A DNA stretch of 38,268 nt, from positions 1 to 38,268 of the forward strand of contig JAXMAM010000029.1 of assembly GCA_046350455.1 (NCBI GenBank). The letters are read 5' to 3'. The position numbers and the translations under genes are program-made. The DNA is from CAZXGD01 sp046350455 (GTDB lineage: Bacteria > Planctomycetota > Phycisphaerae > Phycisphaerales > SM1A02). Below are positions 1 to 7,449 of this stretch, piece by piece; within the stretch, counting starts at the first letter, position 1, and each line of letters begins with the position of its first letter. The notes beneath the pieces are model-generated. The model was not told the DNA's origin, made no database searches, and worked only from the letters and a program-made list of their open reading frames with translations.

Positions 1-1233
1 ACGCAGACCGTTGCCATGATTGACGACCACGAAGTCACCAACGGCTTCGACGGCGGCGTCTACAGTCCCGCTTGTGGCTGGTTCAACCAGAGCAGCCTGT
101 ATGTGAACGGCGTGCAGGCGTTCACAGAGCACAACCCGATGTTCCCAGCCTTCTTCCCAGCGCTCGGCGATCCGCGCGTGGATGGGCGGCCCCTGCTGTA
201 CCGGTCGTTCCAGTGGGGTTCGGACGCTGGAGCGTTCATCCTTGACACACGCACTTTCCGCGATGCCAGCCTGCCTCCGGTCAGCAACCCCTTTGACCCC
301 GCGCAGGTGTACGCGTTCATCAGCGCCAGCTTCAATCCGGCTCGCACCATGCTGGGCCACCCGCAGCTGGGCCTGCTCCTGAACGATCTTTCCGCTGCCC
401 AGCCGGCAGGCGTGACCTGGAAGTTCGTGATGACTCCCGAGCCAATCCAGAACTTCGGGCCGCTTGCGGCCGAGGACCGCTGGGAGGGCTTCGCCGCCGA
501 GCGTGCGTACCTGCTCAGCCAGATCGTGGCCAGGGGCATCACCAACGTGGTGTTGGTCACCGCAGACTTCCACGGCACCATCGTGAACCACGTGACGGTG
601 CCGAACCCCGGCAATTCAGCGCAGCAGCTCTTCACCGGCATGTGCGAGATCATCACGGGAGCCGCGGCGTACGCCGCACCGGCCGGCCCGACGTTTGCGC
701 AGCTCGGCGTCTCCACTGGCGCCATCTCCGCTGCGCAGTACGCGTACTACCAGTCGCTGCCGAATCCGGCCAAGGACGTCCTTGTGCAGCAGCTGCTCGA
801 CACCGTGATCAGCGGCTACGGCTACTCGCCAACGGGCATCCAGGATCCTTCCATCCAGGCCACCTTCACGGTTGGCGTGCCGGTGGCAGCGTACCACTAC
901 GGGTGGACGGAGTTCGAAGTGAACGCAGAGACCAAGGCCTTGACCCTCACGACGTACGGCGTGGACTGGTACTCGCCCGCTGAAGTGCTGGCTGACCCGG
1001 CGGGGATCCTGGCCCGTCCCATCACCGTGCGCCAGCAGTTCACCGTGCAGGCCAACATGCCCAATTGCGCTGAGGACCTAACCGGCGACCACATCGTGAG
1101 CGGCCCAGACTTGGGCGCGCTGCTCTCGTCCTGGGGCGACTGCGACGGCCCGTGCGCAGCCGATCTGCACGACGATGGCATGGTGGACGGCGACGACCTG
1201 GGCCTGCTGCTGGGCGCGTGGGGCGGGTGCTGA
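1..1233 (+). CDS. PhoD-like alkaline phosphatase/phosphodiesterase with dockerin-like tail, 5' partial
   Basis: The reading frame is open from the first base, so the N-terminus lies outside the window; the ATG at 16 is internal. The visible part starts with the PhoD-family metal-binding signature DDHEVTNGF and has a second metal-site motif near VTADFHG (about residue 180 of the visible part), as expected for a calcineurin-like PhoD phosphatase that hydrolyses phosphate mono- or diesters outside the cytoplasm. The last 55 or so residues form two EF-hand-like loops (DLTGDHIVSGPD and DLHDDGMVDGDD), each followed by an L-rich helix ending in SWG or AWG. The same tail occurs on three other secreted proteins in the window. 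The signal peptide cannot be seen. The gene converges on the sugar dehydrogenase with 250 bp between. PhoD family is clear; the substrate is unknown. Confidence 0.85.
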   Translation, partial: TQTVAMIDDHEVTNGFDGGVYSPACGWFNQSSLYVNGVQAFTEHNPMFPAFFPALGDPRVDGRPLLYRSFQWGSDAGAFILDTRTFRDASLPPVSNPFDPAQVYAFISASFNPARTMLGHPQLGLLLNDLSAAQPAGVTWKFVMTPEPIQNFGPLAAEDRWEGFAAERAYLLSQIVARGITNVVLVTADFHGTIVNHVTVPNPGNSAQQLFTGMCEIITGAAAYAAPAGPTFAQLGVSTGAISAAQYAYYQSLPNPAKDVLVQQLLDTVISGYGYSPTGIQDPSIQATFTVGVPVAAYHYGWTEFEVNAETKALTLTTYGVDWYSPAEVLADPAGILARPITVRQQFTVQANMPNCAEDLTGDHIVSGPDLGALLSSWGDCDGPCAADLHDDGMVDGDDLGLLLGAWGGC

Positions 1234-1483
1234 GCTCGGCCTGCGACGAGCCCTGGCGAACCTGGCGCAGCGCGCCCTGCCAGCGTGCCTGCAGCCGCCC
1301 GCGTCGCGCCCGCCGTGAGCGCCGGCCGCCTTGGGAGCGCCCTTCGCCGCCGTGGCGCGCTTCAAACCGATCGCCATGCTGGCAAACACGAACACGCGCT
1401 TCAGCACGTCAAAGTCCTCGCACTGCAGGCGCAGAAGCGCGACCAGCGAGCGCTAGCAATCTGAAAGGCGCTTTCGCCTCCCG
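1234..1483. other. Convergent intergenic region
   Basis: This is the gap between two converging genes. No clear terminator with a T tract was found. A minus-strand frame is open from about 1452 down into the phosphatase gene and reads like protein for about 40 residues (..LLRLQCEDFDVLKRVF.., then K/A-rich). It matches no family I recognise and has no convincing start, so it is not called as a gene. Confidence 0.4.
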
Positions 1484-4258
1484 CTACGGACAGGCACCCC
1501 ATGCGCCCAGCAGCAAGCCGAGATCTGTGCCATCGACCGCTCCATCGCCGTTCAGGTCGGCGGCGGCGCTGCCGGGACCCCACGAACCCAGGAGAAGCCC
1601 GAGGTCGGTTCCGTCCACCGTATTGCTGCTGTCCAGGTCCGCAGAGCAGTTCAGCTGACCCGCGCAATCCGGATACAGGCTGACAATCTGCGAGCTGGAA
1701 AGCCCGAGCGGATCCGTCGCCACCAGTTGCACGGTCACCCAGAACGTGTCTTCGCCGCAGCCGAGTGGCGAGACCGTGAACGAAGTTTCGCAGGCAGAAT
1801 CCGGTGGATTGGGATGCGTGTGTGTGTTGTGGTGAAGGACCGTCCGCCACTCGCACGTGTGCTGCCCGGGCTGCTCCGCGTCGGTCACCGTCGCTTGAAG
1901 CGCGAACACCGTGCTGTGTTCCATGGAGTAGAGCTGTCCGTCGCGCAGCGAGGTGATGGTCACTGCGGGCGGCGAATTGTCGGTCCAGCACCGGATCTCC
2001 TGCGACACCCCCGCACCGTCGGGATCGGTGACCGTGAGCCGGACGACTCTGACCTGCGGCGAACCGCTGCCAGCAACCGTGTGACTGACGACCGGGGTGT
2101 GCTCGGGGGGCGCTCCATCGTCGAACTCCCAGGTGAAGGCAAGGCGACCGCCCTCGGGGTCGCTGGAAAAGGTCGCGTCGAATTGCACCTGGAGGGGCGC
2201 CGGCCCGAACAGCGCGCCTGTGGTCACGAGGACGACGGGCGCCTGGTTGCCCCGTTGGGCGGCGCGATAGCGCGTCAAGCCGCCGGAGATGTCCGCCACG
2301 TAGAGCGATTCTTCGTCCGCTCCGGAAAAGACTCCGACGATGCCATCAGACACCTGGTCGAACACCTGCACATCGGTGATGACCCCATTTGTCAACGTCG
2401 CAGCGCGTATCCAGCCCTGCACGTAGTCGGCGATCCACAGCCTGCCTTGCCATTCGACGGGCCACGTGGAAAGCGCGACAGGCGCACACGCGATCGCGCA
2501 GTAGCCACCAAACGAGGAGCCCGACGCGCCGCCGGGAGTGCCGACCTCCACGGCGATCGCCGCGTCGCCGCTCCAGCCCGGGGTCCGGGCGGTCGCGCTC
2601 TGGTGCTTCCACTCGATCACGGGGCGCCGATGCATGCCTCGGCGCAGCTCCTGCGGGATCGTCGGCACGGTGCCGGGCACGCCCAGGCGGACACAGTCGA
2701 GGTGCGCCGCCGCAGGCGCACCATCAGGTCCGGGCCAGATCGGCGGCCCTGTCATGCGCACGATGTGCGTGCCAGCCGACATTGAGATCTGCGTGGAAGC
2801 TGTCCGCCACTCGGTCTGCGCACCCGTGGATGGCAGCACGATCGAGCCCGTTGGCACACCGTCTACCAGGAGCCCGCAGGTTGCTGCCGGACCCTCGTTC
2901 GAGTAGCGCACGGTGAACTCCATGGACCCGGCAGCCTGCACCGAGAAGGTCCACTGAATGAGGCTTTGCGATGTGGCGAGCAGATCGCGGTAGTAGTAGC
3001 TCGTGGCGCCGCCAAAGGAGCCCAGCGTGGGAACGTTGAGCACCTGCCCGTCAATGGCGCGTACGAAACCGCATGGGTTGATCCACGGCGGCGAGCCATG
3101 CGATTCCTGGCAGATGAGATCGCGAAACCGAAATGCGGATGGGCAGGACCCGGCTCCACCAAGCGGATTCGGCGACTCGAAGGACGTCACGCCAAACGAG
3201 GTGTAGCCGAGCTGGAAATCCAGACCTTCAAATACTGGCCACCCGCAGTTCTGCGCGGGGCCATCCACCAGATTCACTTCCTCCCATGTTCCCCAGCCCA
3301 CGTCGGAGACGACAAAGGTGCCGGGATTGCCCGCGGAAGGAAGGTGATCCCCGGTGCCCGGAATACGGGACACGCGGAATGGGTTCCGAAAACCCATGGC
3401 CCAGACTCGGCTGCGCGCGGCGCGCGGAGCGGTCGGATCGAAGAACGGGTTGCTCGGCACGCCCTCCCCCGTCTGTGGATCCAAGCGAAGCAGCTTGCCA
3501 TTCAGGCTGTCGACGATCTGTGCACGGAACGCGCCGACATCGTGCGTCGCCGGGAGGATGCCCGAGGCAATCGCGTCCTCGACGAAGCCGGCGGGCTGTG
3601 GGCCGCCGACGTCGAAGGTGCCGAAGTTTGCGCTCTCACCTGCGCTCACAATGAGCGTTCCATCTTCGCCGAACACGAGTGATCCGATGCCGTGGGACTG
3701 ATGCAGGATCGGAATGCCATCTTCGCGCGTCTGGCCAAGCAGCACCAGGCGCGACTCAGGGTGCACATGCTCGAAGTTGTCCTTCGCCTCAGCCGTGTAC
3801 CGCGTGACTCGCGCGATGCTCGCTGCCGAGGTGATCGTCACCGCAGGGTCGTACTGAGGTGTGCCGAAGAAGTCGAGATGGTGCCGGTCCACCACGTAGG
3901 CCAGATACAGGTGGCCGTTGCTCATGAAGTTCGGGTCGAGCGCCAGCCCGAGCAATCCGTAATCCACGTAGGCAAGCACTTCGTCGGAGATGTCAATGAG
4001 CGGCTCCGGGTGGCGGGTGCCGTCCGCGTGCACCATCCACACCTTGCCCCCCCTCTCCCATGCGATCAGGCGGTGGTCGGGAAGCTCTACAACGCCGACC
4101 AGCTCATTCCAGCCAGAGCCCACGTCTTCGGCGGTGATTCCAGCGGGAGGGGCGGCCTGCGCGACACCTGTCGGCCATGCCAAACTCAATGCGCACGCCA
4201 CCACCGACAGTGCCATTACACCCCACGCCGCATCGGTTTGGAAACGAGGAGAGACCAT
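1484..4258 (-). CDS. Secreted PQQ-type glucose/sorbosone dehydrogenase with CBM-like insert, PKD domain and dockerin-like tail
   Basis: A 924-residue exported protein. The start at 4258 is chosen because it gives a signal peptide (hydrophobic stretch about residues 13-30, cleavage near AQA-APP); a frame extension to 4348 adds a non-signal-like leader. A six-bladed GSDH propeller starts near residue 45. It shows GLLGLALDPNF, a region with the likely catalytic His (SHGIGSLVFGEDG) and a probable PQQ-contact Arg (MGFRNPF). Residues about 415-530 resemble a CBM6-type jelly roll, and the propeller seems to resume afterwards (RPVIEWKH, LWIADYVQGWI). A PKD domain (about 675-760), a second beta domain and two dockerin-like loops (DLDSSNTVDGTD, DLNGDGAVDGTD) follow. 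The family implies PQQ-dependent sugar or alcohol oxidation; the substrate is not predictable. It is divergent from the RCC1 gene. Confidence 0.85.
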   Translation of the reverse strand: MVSPRFQTDAAWGVMALSVVACALSLAWPTGVAQAAPPAGITAEDVGSGWNELVGVVELPDHRLIAWERGGKVWMVHADGTRHPEPLIDISDEVLAYVDYGLLGLALDPNFMSNGHLYLAYVVDRHHLDFFGTPQYDPAVTITSAASIARVTRYTAEAKDNFEHVHPESRLVLLGQTREDGIPILHQSHGIGSLVFGEDGTLIVSAGESANFGTFDVGGPQPAGFVEDAIASGILPATHDVGAFRAQIVDSLNGKLLRLDPQTGEGVPSNPFFDPTAPRAARSRVWAMGFRNPFRVSRIPGTGDHLPSAGNPGTFVVSDVGWGTWEEVNLVDGPAQNCGWPVFEGLDFQLGYTSFGVTSFESPNPLGGAGSCPSAFRFRDLICQESHGSPPWINPCGFVRAIDGQVLNVPTLGSFGGATSYYYRDLLATSQSLIQWTFSVQAAGSMEFTVRYSNEGPAATCGLLVDGVPTGSIVLPSTGAQTEWRTASTQISMSAGTHIVRMTGPPIWPGPDGAPAAAHLDCVRLGVPGTVPTIPQELRRGMHRRPVIEWKHQSATARTPGWSGDAAIAVEVGTPGGASGSSFGGYCAIACAPVALSTWPVEWQGRLWIADYVQGWIRAATLTNGVITDVQVFDQVSDGIVGVFSGADEESLYVADISGGLTRYRAAQRGNQAPVVLVTTGALFGPAPLQVQFDATFSSDPEGGRLAFTWEFDDGAPPEHTPVVSHTVAGSGSPQVRVVRLTVTDPDGAGVSQEIRCWTDNSPPAVTITSLRDGQLYSMEHSTVFALQATVTDAEQPGQHTCEWRTVLHHNTHTHPNPPDSACETSFTVSPLGCGEDTFWVTVQLVATDPLGLSSSQIVSLYPDCAGQLNCSADLDSSNTVDGTDLGLLLGSWGPGSAAADLNGDGAVDGTDLGLLLGAWGACP

Positions 4259-4481
4259 GGTCCGAGAGTACGGCCAATCGCTGGCAGGGCAATCGGGGAA
4301 ACCCGTCTCCCCACAAATAACTGCGAGAGCAGAGTGACCAGCCCGCATCGCCAGTCCCAGAATGGCGAGGTCGGGATCGAACTACAATGTCACCCTGCCC
4401 ACTCTGGGTGACGAATCGACGCAGGCGCGAGAACACACTCAAGCTCCGAGGGCATCCGCCAGTTCATGATCCGAGGAACCC
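4259..4481. promoter_or_regulatory. Divergent intergenic region between sugar dehydrogenase and RCC1-repeat gene
   Basis: 223 bp that must hold the promoters of both flanking genes. A -10-like TACAAT lies at 4383-4388 on the plus strand without a good -35. Near the plus-strand GTG start (4482) there is a convincing ribosome binding site, gagga at 4473-4477. The promoter call is tentative. Confidence 0.35.
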
Positions 4482-5635
4482 GTGGCCGACCATCGAACTC
4501 TGTTCGCACTGTGCGTTGCACTCGCGCTCACCACCACCGCCGGAGCTGACCGCCGGCTGGTCGCCTGGGGAGCGAATTACAACGGGACCTGCGATGTCCC
4601 GGCGACCGCGTTCCCCTTCTCGCGCGTGGTCGGCGGTGCCTTTCATTCCATCGCGATTGGTCCTGGCGGGACGGTCACCTGCTGGGGCGCAGGCTCCGGC
4701 GTTCCGAACGACCCCGTGGACTATGGACAGACCATCGTTCCGGCCGCCGCCACATCCGTGATCGAGGTCGCGGGTTGCAACTACCACACCATGGCGCATC
4801 GATCGAACGGCACCGTGGCCTGCTGGGGCGCGGGCGTCACGGGGGTCGGACCGTCGCCGACTGAGCGGCAGTCTGTCGTTCCGGTGGACACGTCCAGCGT
4901 GACGTCCGTGAGTGGCGATGGACTGGGAGTGGTGGCGCTGAATGCTCGCGGCATGATCACGGTCTGGGGGGCGCCGATCACGTCGTCGCCCGTCAAGTGG
5001 GCACCGTCATCTGTTGGGGCCTCGGGACGATCGAAGTGGGCGGAATTTCGCGCAATCACGGTCAGGGCATGACCCCGACGGAACTTCGAGTGGTGCAAGG
5101 CATTGCCGCCGGCGGACTTCACACGGTCGCGCCCGAGGCGGACGGCACCGTCGCGTGCTGGCGAGCTGACCTGTCGGCAGCGGAATCAACGCAGAACAGT
5201 CTTGGCCAATCCATGGCGCCGGCAGGCCTGAGCGGAGTTGTGCAGGTGGATGCGGGCTTCCACCACACGCTCGCGCTGAAGGGCAATGGGACAGATGTGT
5301 GCTGAGGCCGCAACTCCTACGGACAGTGGAACGTGCCCGCAGGATTGGGCAACGTGCGTCGATTTGCAGGCGGCCATCCGCAAACCATGGCACTCAAGGC
5401 GGACGGGACGATCGTGTGTTGGGGTGCAGGCACCACCAACACCGGGGTGGGAGCTGCCTATGGCCCGTGCATTGTTCCCCAAGACATGGGCCATGTTCTG
5501 GGGATCGCGGCGGCCGGCGACAACACCATTGCAATCGTCGGCACGGCGTGCTCTGACGACATTGAAGTGGACGGCGACGTGGACGTTTCGGACCTTGGCT
5601 TGCTGCTGAGTGCGTGGGGGCCGTGCGCGAACTGA
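4482..5635 (+). pseudogene. Secreted RCC1/BNR-repeat protein with dockerin-like tail, frameshifted and interrupted by TGA
   Basis: Begins with GTG behind a good RBS and encodes a signal peptide (LFALCVALALTTTAGA). RCC1-type repeats follow, each with an HT-A----GTV-CWG-G core. The first frame (4482-5072) loses the repeat pattern after the WGAP near 4970. The pattern resumes in the -1 frame (DHVVARQVGTVICWG) from about 4973. Only about 13 residues separate two repeat cores there, against 45-50 elsewhere, so a larger out-of-frame deletion is more likely than one missing base. In the resumed frame a TGA at 5303-5305 sits exactly where the conserved Trp of CWG belongs; the frame then continues to a single dockerin-like loop (DIEVDGDVDVSD, DLGLLLSAWG) and a stop at 5635. 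RCC1 propellers bind protein or carbohydrate partners; the role here is unknown. Probably inactive. Confidence 0.8.
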
Positions 5636-5709
5636 TGATGGGGTTGGGCTGATTGCAGAGACCCGTCAAGGCGTGCCCACGGGAATGAAGGGGGCGGTGG
5701 GAGTGCTAC

Positions 5710-6690
5710 TCAGGCCTTCCGGGAGACCCATCTACGTCGGATTGACTGCAGTACCAATTGAGAGAGTTCGCGCACCTGCAGATCTGTTCGTCGTGCCATC
5801 CACAGCGCAGCTATATCAATGCAATCGGACCAACAAGCACCAATGACGCCCAATCGCCAAAGATCCCCTGCGTGGCCAACCAGCGAGTGGCGAGGTAACC
5901 CACCACGAAGATCGGCGCGCCAACCAGCCATGGGCGCACGAACACCGTGATCGACTCGCGTAGCTTTCCGGGGCCCGCTACTCGTGCGCATAGCCACACG
6001 CCAACCGGCGCGCTGACGGCCCAGAGGACCCCGCTGACAATGGCCACTCCCAGCGCGCCGCCCTGCACCACACCGTACCAGTAGAGCGGCACCGAAATCA
6101 GCATTTGCGTGCCTTGCCACCAGAAGAAGAGCGCAAAACGCCGTTGCGCGCGGAGGCAGGACATGCTCGGCCCTTGCGCAAAGTAGAAGGCTTGCGCAAT
6201 GCTGATCATCTGGAAGACGTGCACGGCGTCGTGCCACTTGGCGTCAGACGCCACGCGCGGAACAGTGGTTCCGCCATGATCGCTTGAAGCAGCGAGATCG
6301 GGACGCACACGGCGCCCAGCACTCGCTGCGCCCGCAGGAATCCACTAGCTTGTCGCTGAGGATCGTCCTGCAGCCGGCCAAAGATTACTGCAACACCACG
6401 CCCAACTGCGCGGCGATCACCGAGTTTGCCTGCCCAGCCAACAGAAATGCAAAAGCTGAACAGGCCCGTTTGAAGTCCCGGTTGGTTGGCAGGGTCTTCC
6501 GCAACTTCCCCAGCATCATGATCTCTAGGCCCACGATGAGATTGTGGATGTACTGCGCACTGGCGGCGGGAACCAGCTCCTCGGACACAGCCCAAGCAAG
6601 CGCCGGCCGGATGCGCTGCACGCGCGCGTTGACTCCCGGACGCGAGAGCCTGCCCTCCGCCAGAAGAGCCTCCTGGACGGCCTAGGGACG
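5710..6690 (-). pseudogene. Remnant of a polysaccharide flippase (PST/WzxC-like), N-terminally truncated, several frameshifts
   Basis: Four minus-strand pieces in successive frames join into the C-terminal half of a lipopolysaccharide or exopolysaccharide flippase. They are about 6690-6385 (..IRPALAWAVSEELVP.., ..LAGQANSVIAAQLGVVL), about 6385-6240 (VIFGRLQDDPQRQASGF, AEPLFR), about 6260-5813 (KWHDAVHVFQMISIAQAF and several membrane helices such as GALGVAIVSGVLWAV), and about 5835-5710 (DIAALWMARRTDLQVREL). Each junction is a shift of the same sense, equivalent to loss of one base. A full flippase has about 200 more residues before the first piece. These are missing, and the gene instead runs into the hairpin cluster near 6.7-7.1 kb. 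The parent would have moved lipid-linked glycans across the inner membrane. Family assignment rests on the overall pattern, not a signature motif. Confidence 0.65.
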
Positions 6691-6878
6691 GCGCGGGCCG
6701 AAGTCTGCGGCCGGAAGCCTTGTGCATGCACATCACTCGGAGGGAGCGAACGGCATGGCGCGGTCCCTTCCAAGCCCGTACGGGTTTACGTACGGGCTTC
6801 TGGGTTCTTCGGATCGCATCGCGCCACTAGCGCGGAAATGGCCGAATCATCCTGTGGTTCACGGCCATTTCGACGAAG

Positions 6879-6897
6879 GCGGGTGAAGGGACTTGAA
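6879..6897 (-). repeat. Partial copy of the tRNA-Gly 3' end (att-like direct repeat)
   Basis: Nineteen bases are identical to 7108-7126 of the intact tRNA-Gly and in the same orientation. They cover exactly the acceptor-stem 3' strand, the T-stem 3' strand and the T-loop; identity ends at the T-stem 5' strand, so this copy cannot fold as a tRNA. Such 3'-end duplications are typical of integrase attachment sites, but no integrase is visible in the window. Confidence 0.75.
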
Positions 6898-7066
6898 ACT
6901 CGCGCCCAGCGGGCGCGGATCCGCAGGCCGCTTCGCGGCCCGAGGACCAGCGGCCCGCGGACTCGCCTGGGACGGAGCCGAGCCCGCAGGGCTCGGGCGA
7001 CCGGCCTGGGCGAGGACGCGCGGACCGGGCGCAGCCCGGGGACGCCCACCAGCTCGAAAAAGCGAG

Positions 7067-7094
7067 AAGGCCAAGCGTTCTGACGCTTGGCCTT
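7067..7094 (-). terminator. Hairpin terminator downstream of tRNA-Gly
   Basis: A perfect 11-bp stem (aaggccaagcg) with a 6-nt loop lies 12 bp past the tRNA 3' end. On the minus strand it is followed, after 5 nt, by a run of five T (7057-7061). The displaced T tract makes it a slightly imperfect Rho-independent terminator. Confidence 0.6.
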
Positions 7095-7106
7095 TCGAGC
7101 GTTGAG

Positions 7107-7178
7107 AGCGGGTGAAGGGACTTGAACCCTCGACATCCACCTTGGCAAGGTGGCACTCTACCACTGAGTTACACCCGC
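7107..7178 (-). tRNA. tRNA-Gly (anticodon GCC)
   Basis: The minus strand folds into a complete cloverleaf. The acceptor stem is GCGGGTG/CACCCGC, with D-arm CTCAGTGGTAGAG, an anticodon arm CCACC-TTGCCAA-GGTGG with GCC at its centre, T-loop TTCAAGT, and a U73 discriminator as usual for bacterial tRNA-Gly. The 3' CCA is not encoded (the next bases read CTC). Length is 72 nt. Protein-like frames across this stretch are translations of the tRNA and are not genes. Confidence 0.97.
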
Positions 7179-7253
7179 AAACTTCGGCAGCGGGAGGCCG
7201 TGCACGACTTCCCGCTGCTTCGATCCCCACACACTTCGGGGCAGGGACGGAAC

Positions 7254-7282
7254 ATGGTAGCGCAGGTTCACACAGGCTGCAA
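7254..7282 (-). promoter_or_regulatory. Putative promoter of tRNA-Gly
   Basis: On the minus strand TTGCAG (7282-7277) is separated by 17 bp from TACCAT (7259-7254), upstream of the tRNA with a leader of roughly 70 nt. An 8-bp hairpin (7188-7195/7210-7217) lies in that leader. Match to the sigma-70 consensus is partial. Confidence 0.35.
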
Positions 7283-7449
7283 GCAGCGCAGCACGCCCTG
7301 CTTTCAAGCTGTTTCAGGCCCATCCGTCACAGACGGTCTGGCCGCGTTTCCGCCCCCGCATCTTTCGTCACAACCCGCCCCGCTCTCAACCCCCAAGTCC
7401 GAGAATTGGGCCTGCGCAGCACTAGACTCGGCACGCCGCCACACCCGCC

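Larger units (their letters stand above)
6700..7106. repeat. Non-coding stretch with a cluster of short GC-rich hairpins
   Basis: About 400 bp without a recognisable gene. Perfect inverted repeats are: 6772-6781/6790-6799 (10 bp, 8-nt loop), 6835-6843/6863-6871 (9 bp), 6901-6907/6911-6917 (7 bp, loop agc), 6926-6931/6935-6940 (6 bp, loop ttc), 6978-6985/6989-6996 (8 bp, loop gca), 7025-7030/7034-7039 (6 bp, loop gca), and 7067-7077/7084-7094 (11 bp, listed separately as a terminator). Four of them have three-base loops. A 19-bp copy of the adjacent tRNA end lies inside the cluster. It could be a REP-like element, a recombination scar or a structured RNA. Confidence 0.7.

Noticed and set aside
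1078..1452. Possible short minus-strand gene after the phosphatase
   Set aside because: Around 40 residues look protein-like but the rest is Arg/Ala-rich shadow of the phosphatase tail, there is no RBS and no known family.
5303..5305. TGA decoded as Trp (code change)
   Set aside because: Most genes in the window end in TGA, and the gene also has a frame break, so simple decay explains it.
6859..7323. Protein-like frame containing CNSVVECHLAKVDVEGSSPF
   Set aside because: This sequence is the translation of a tRNA-Gly and is a common false annotation.
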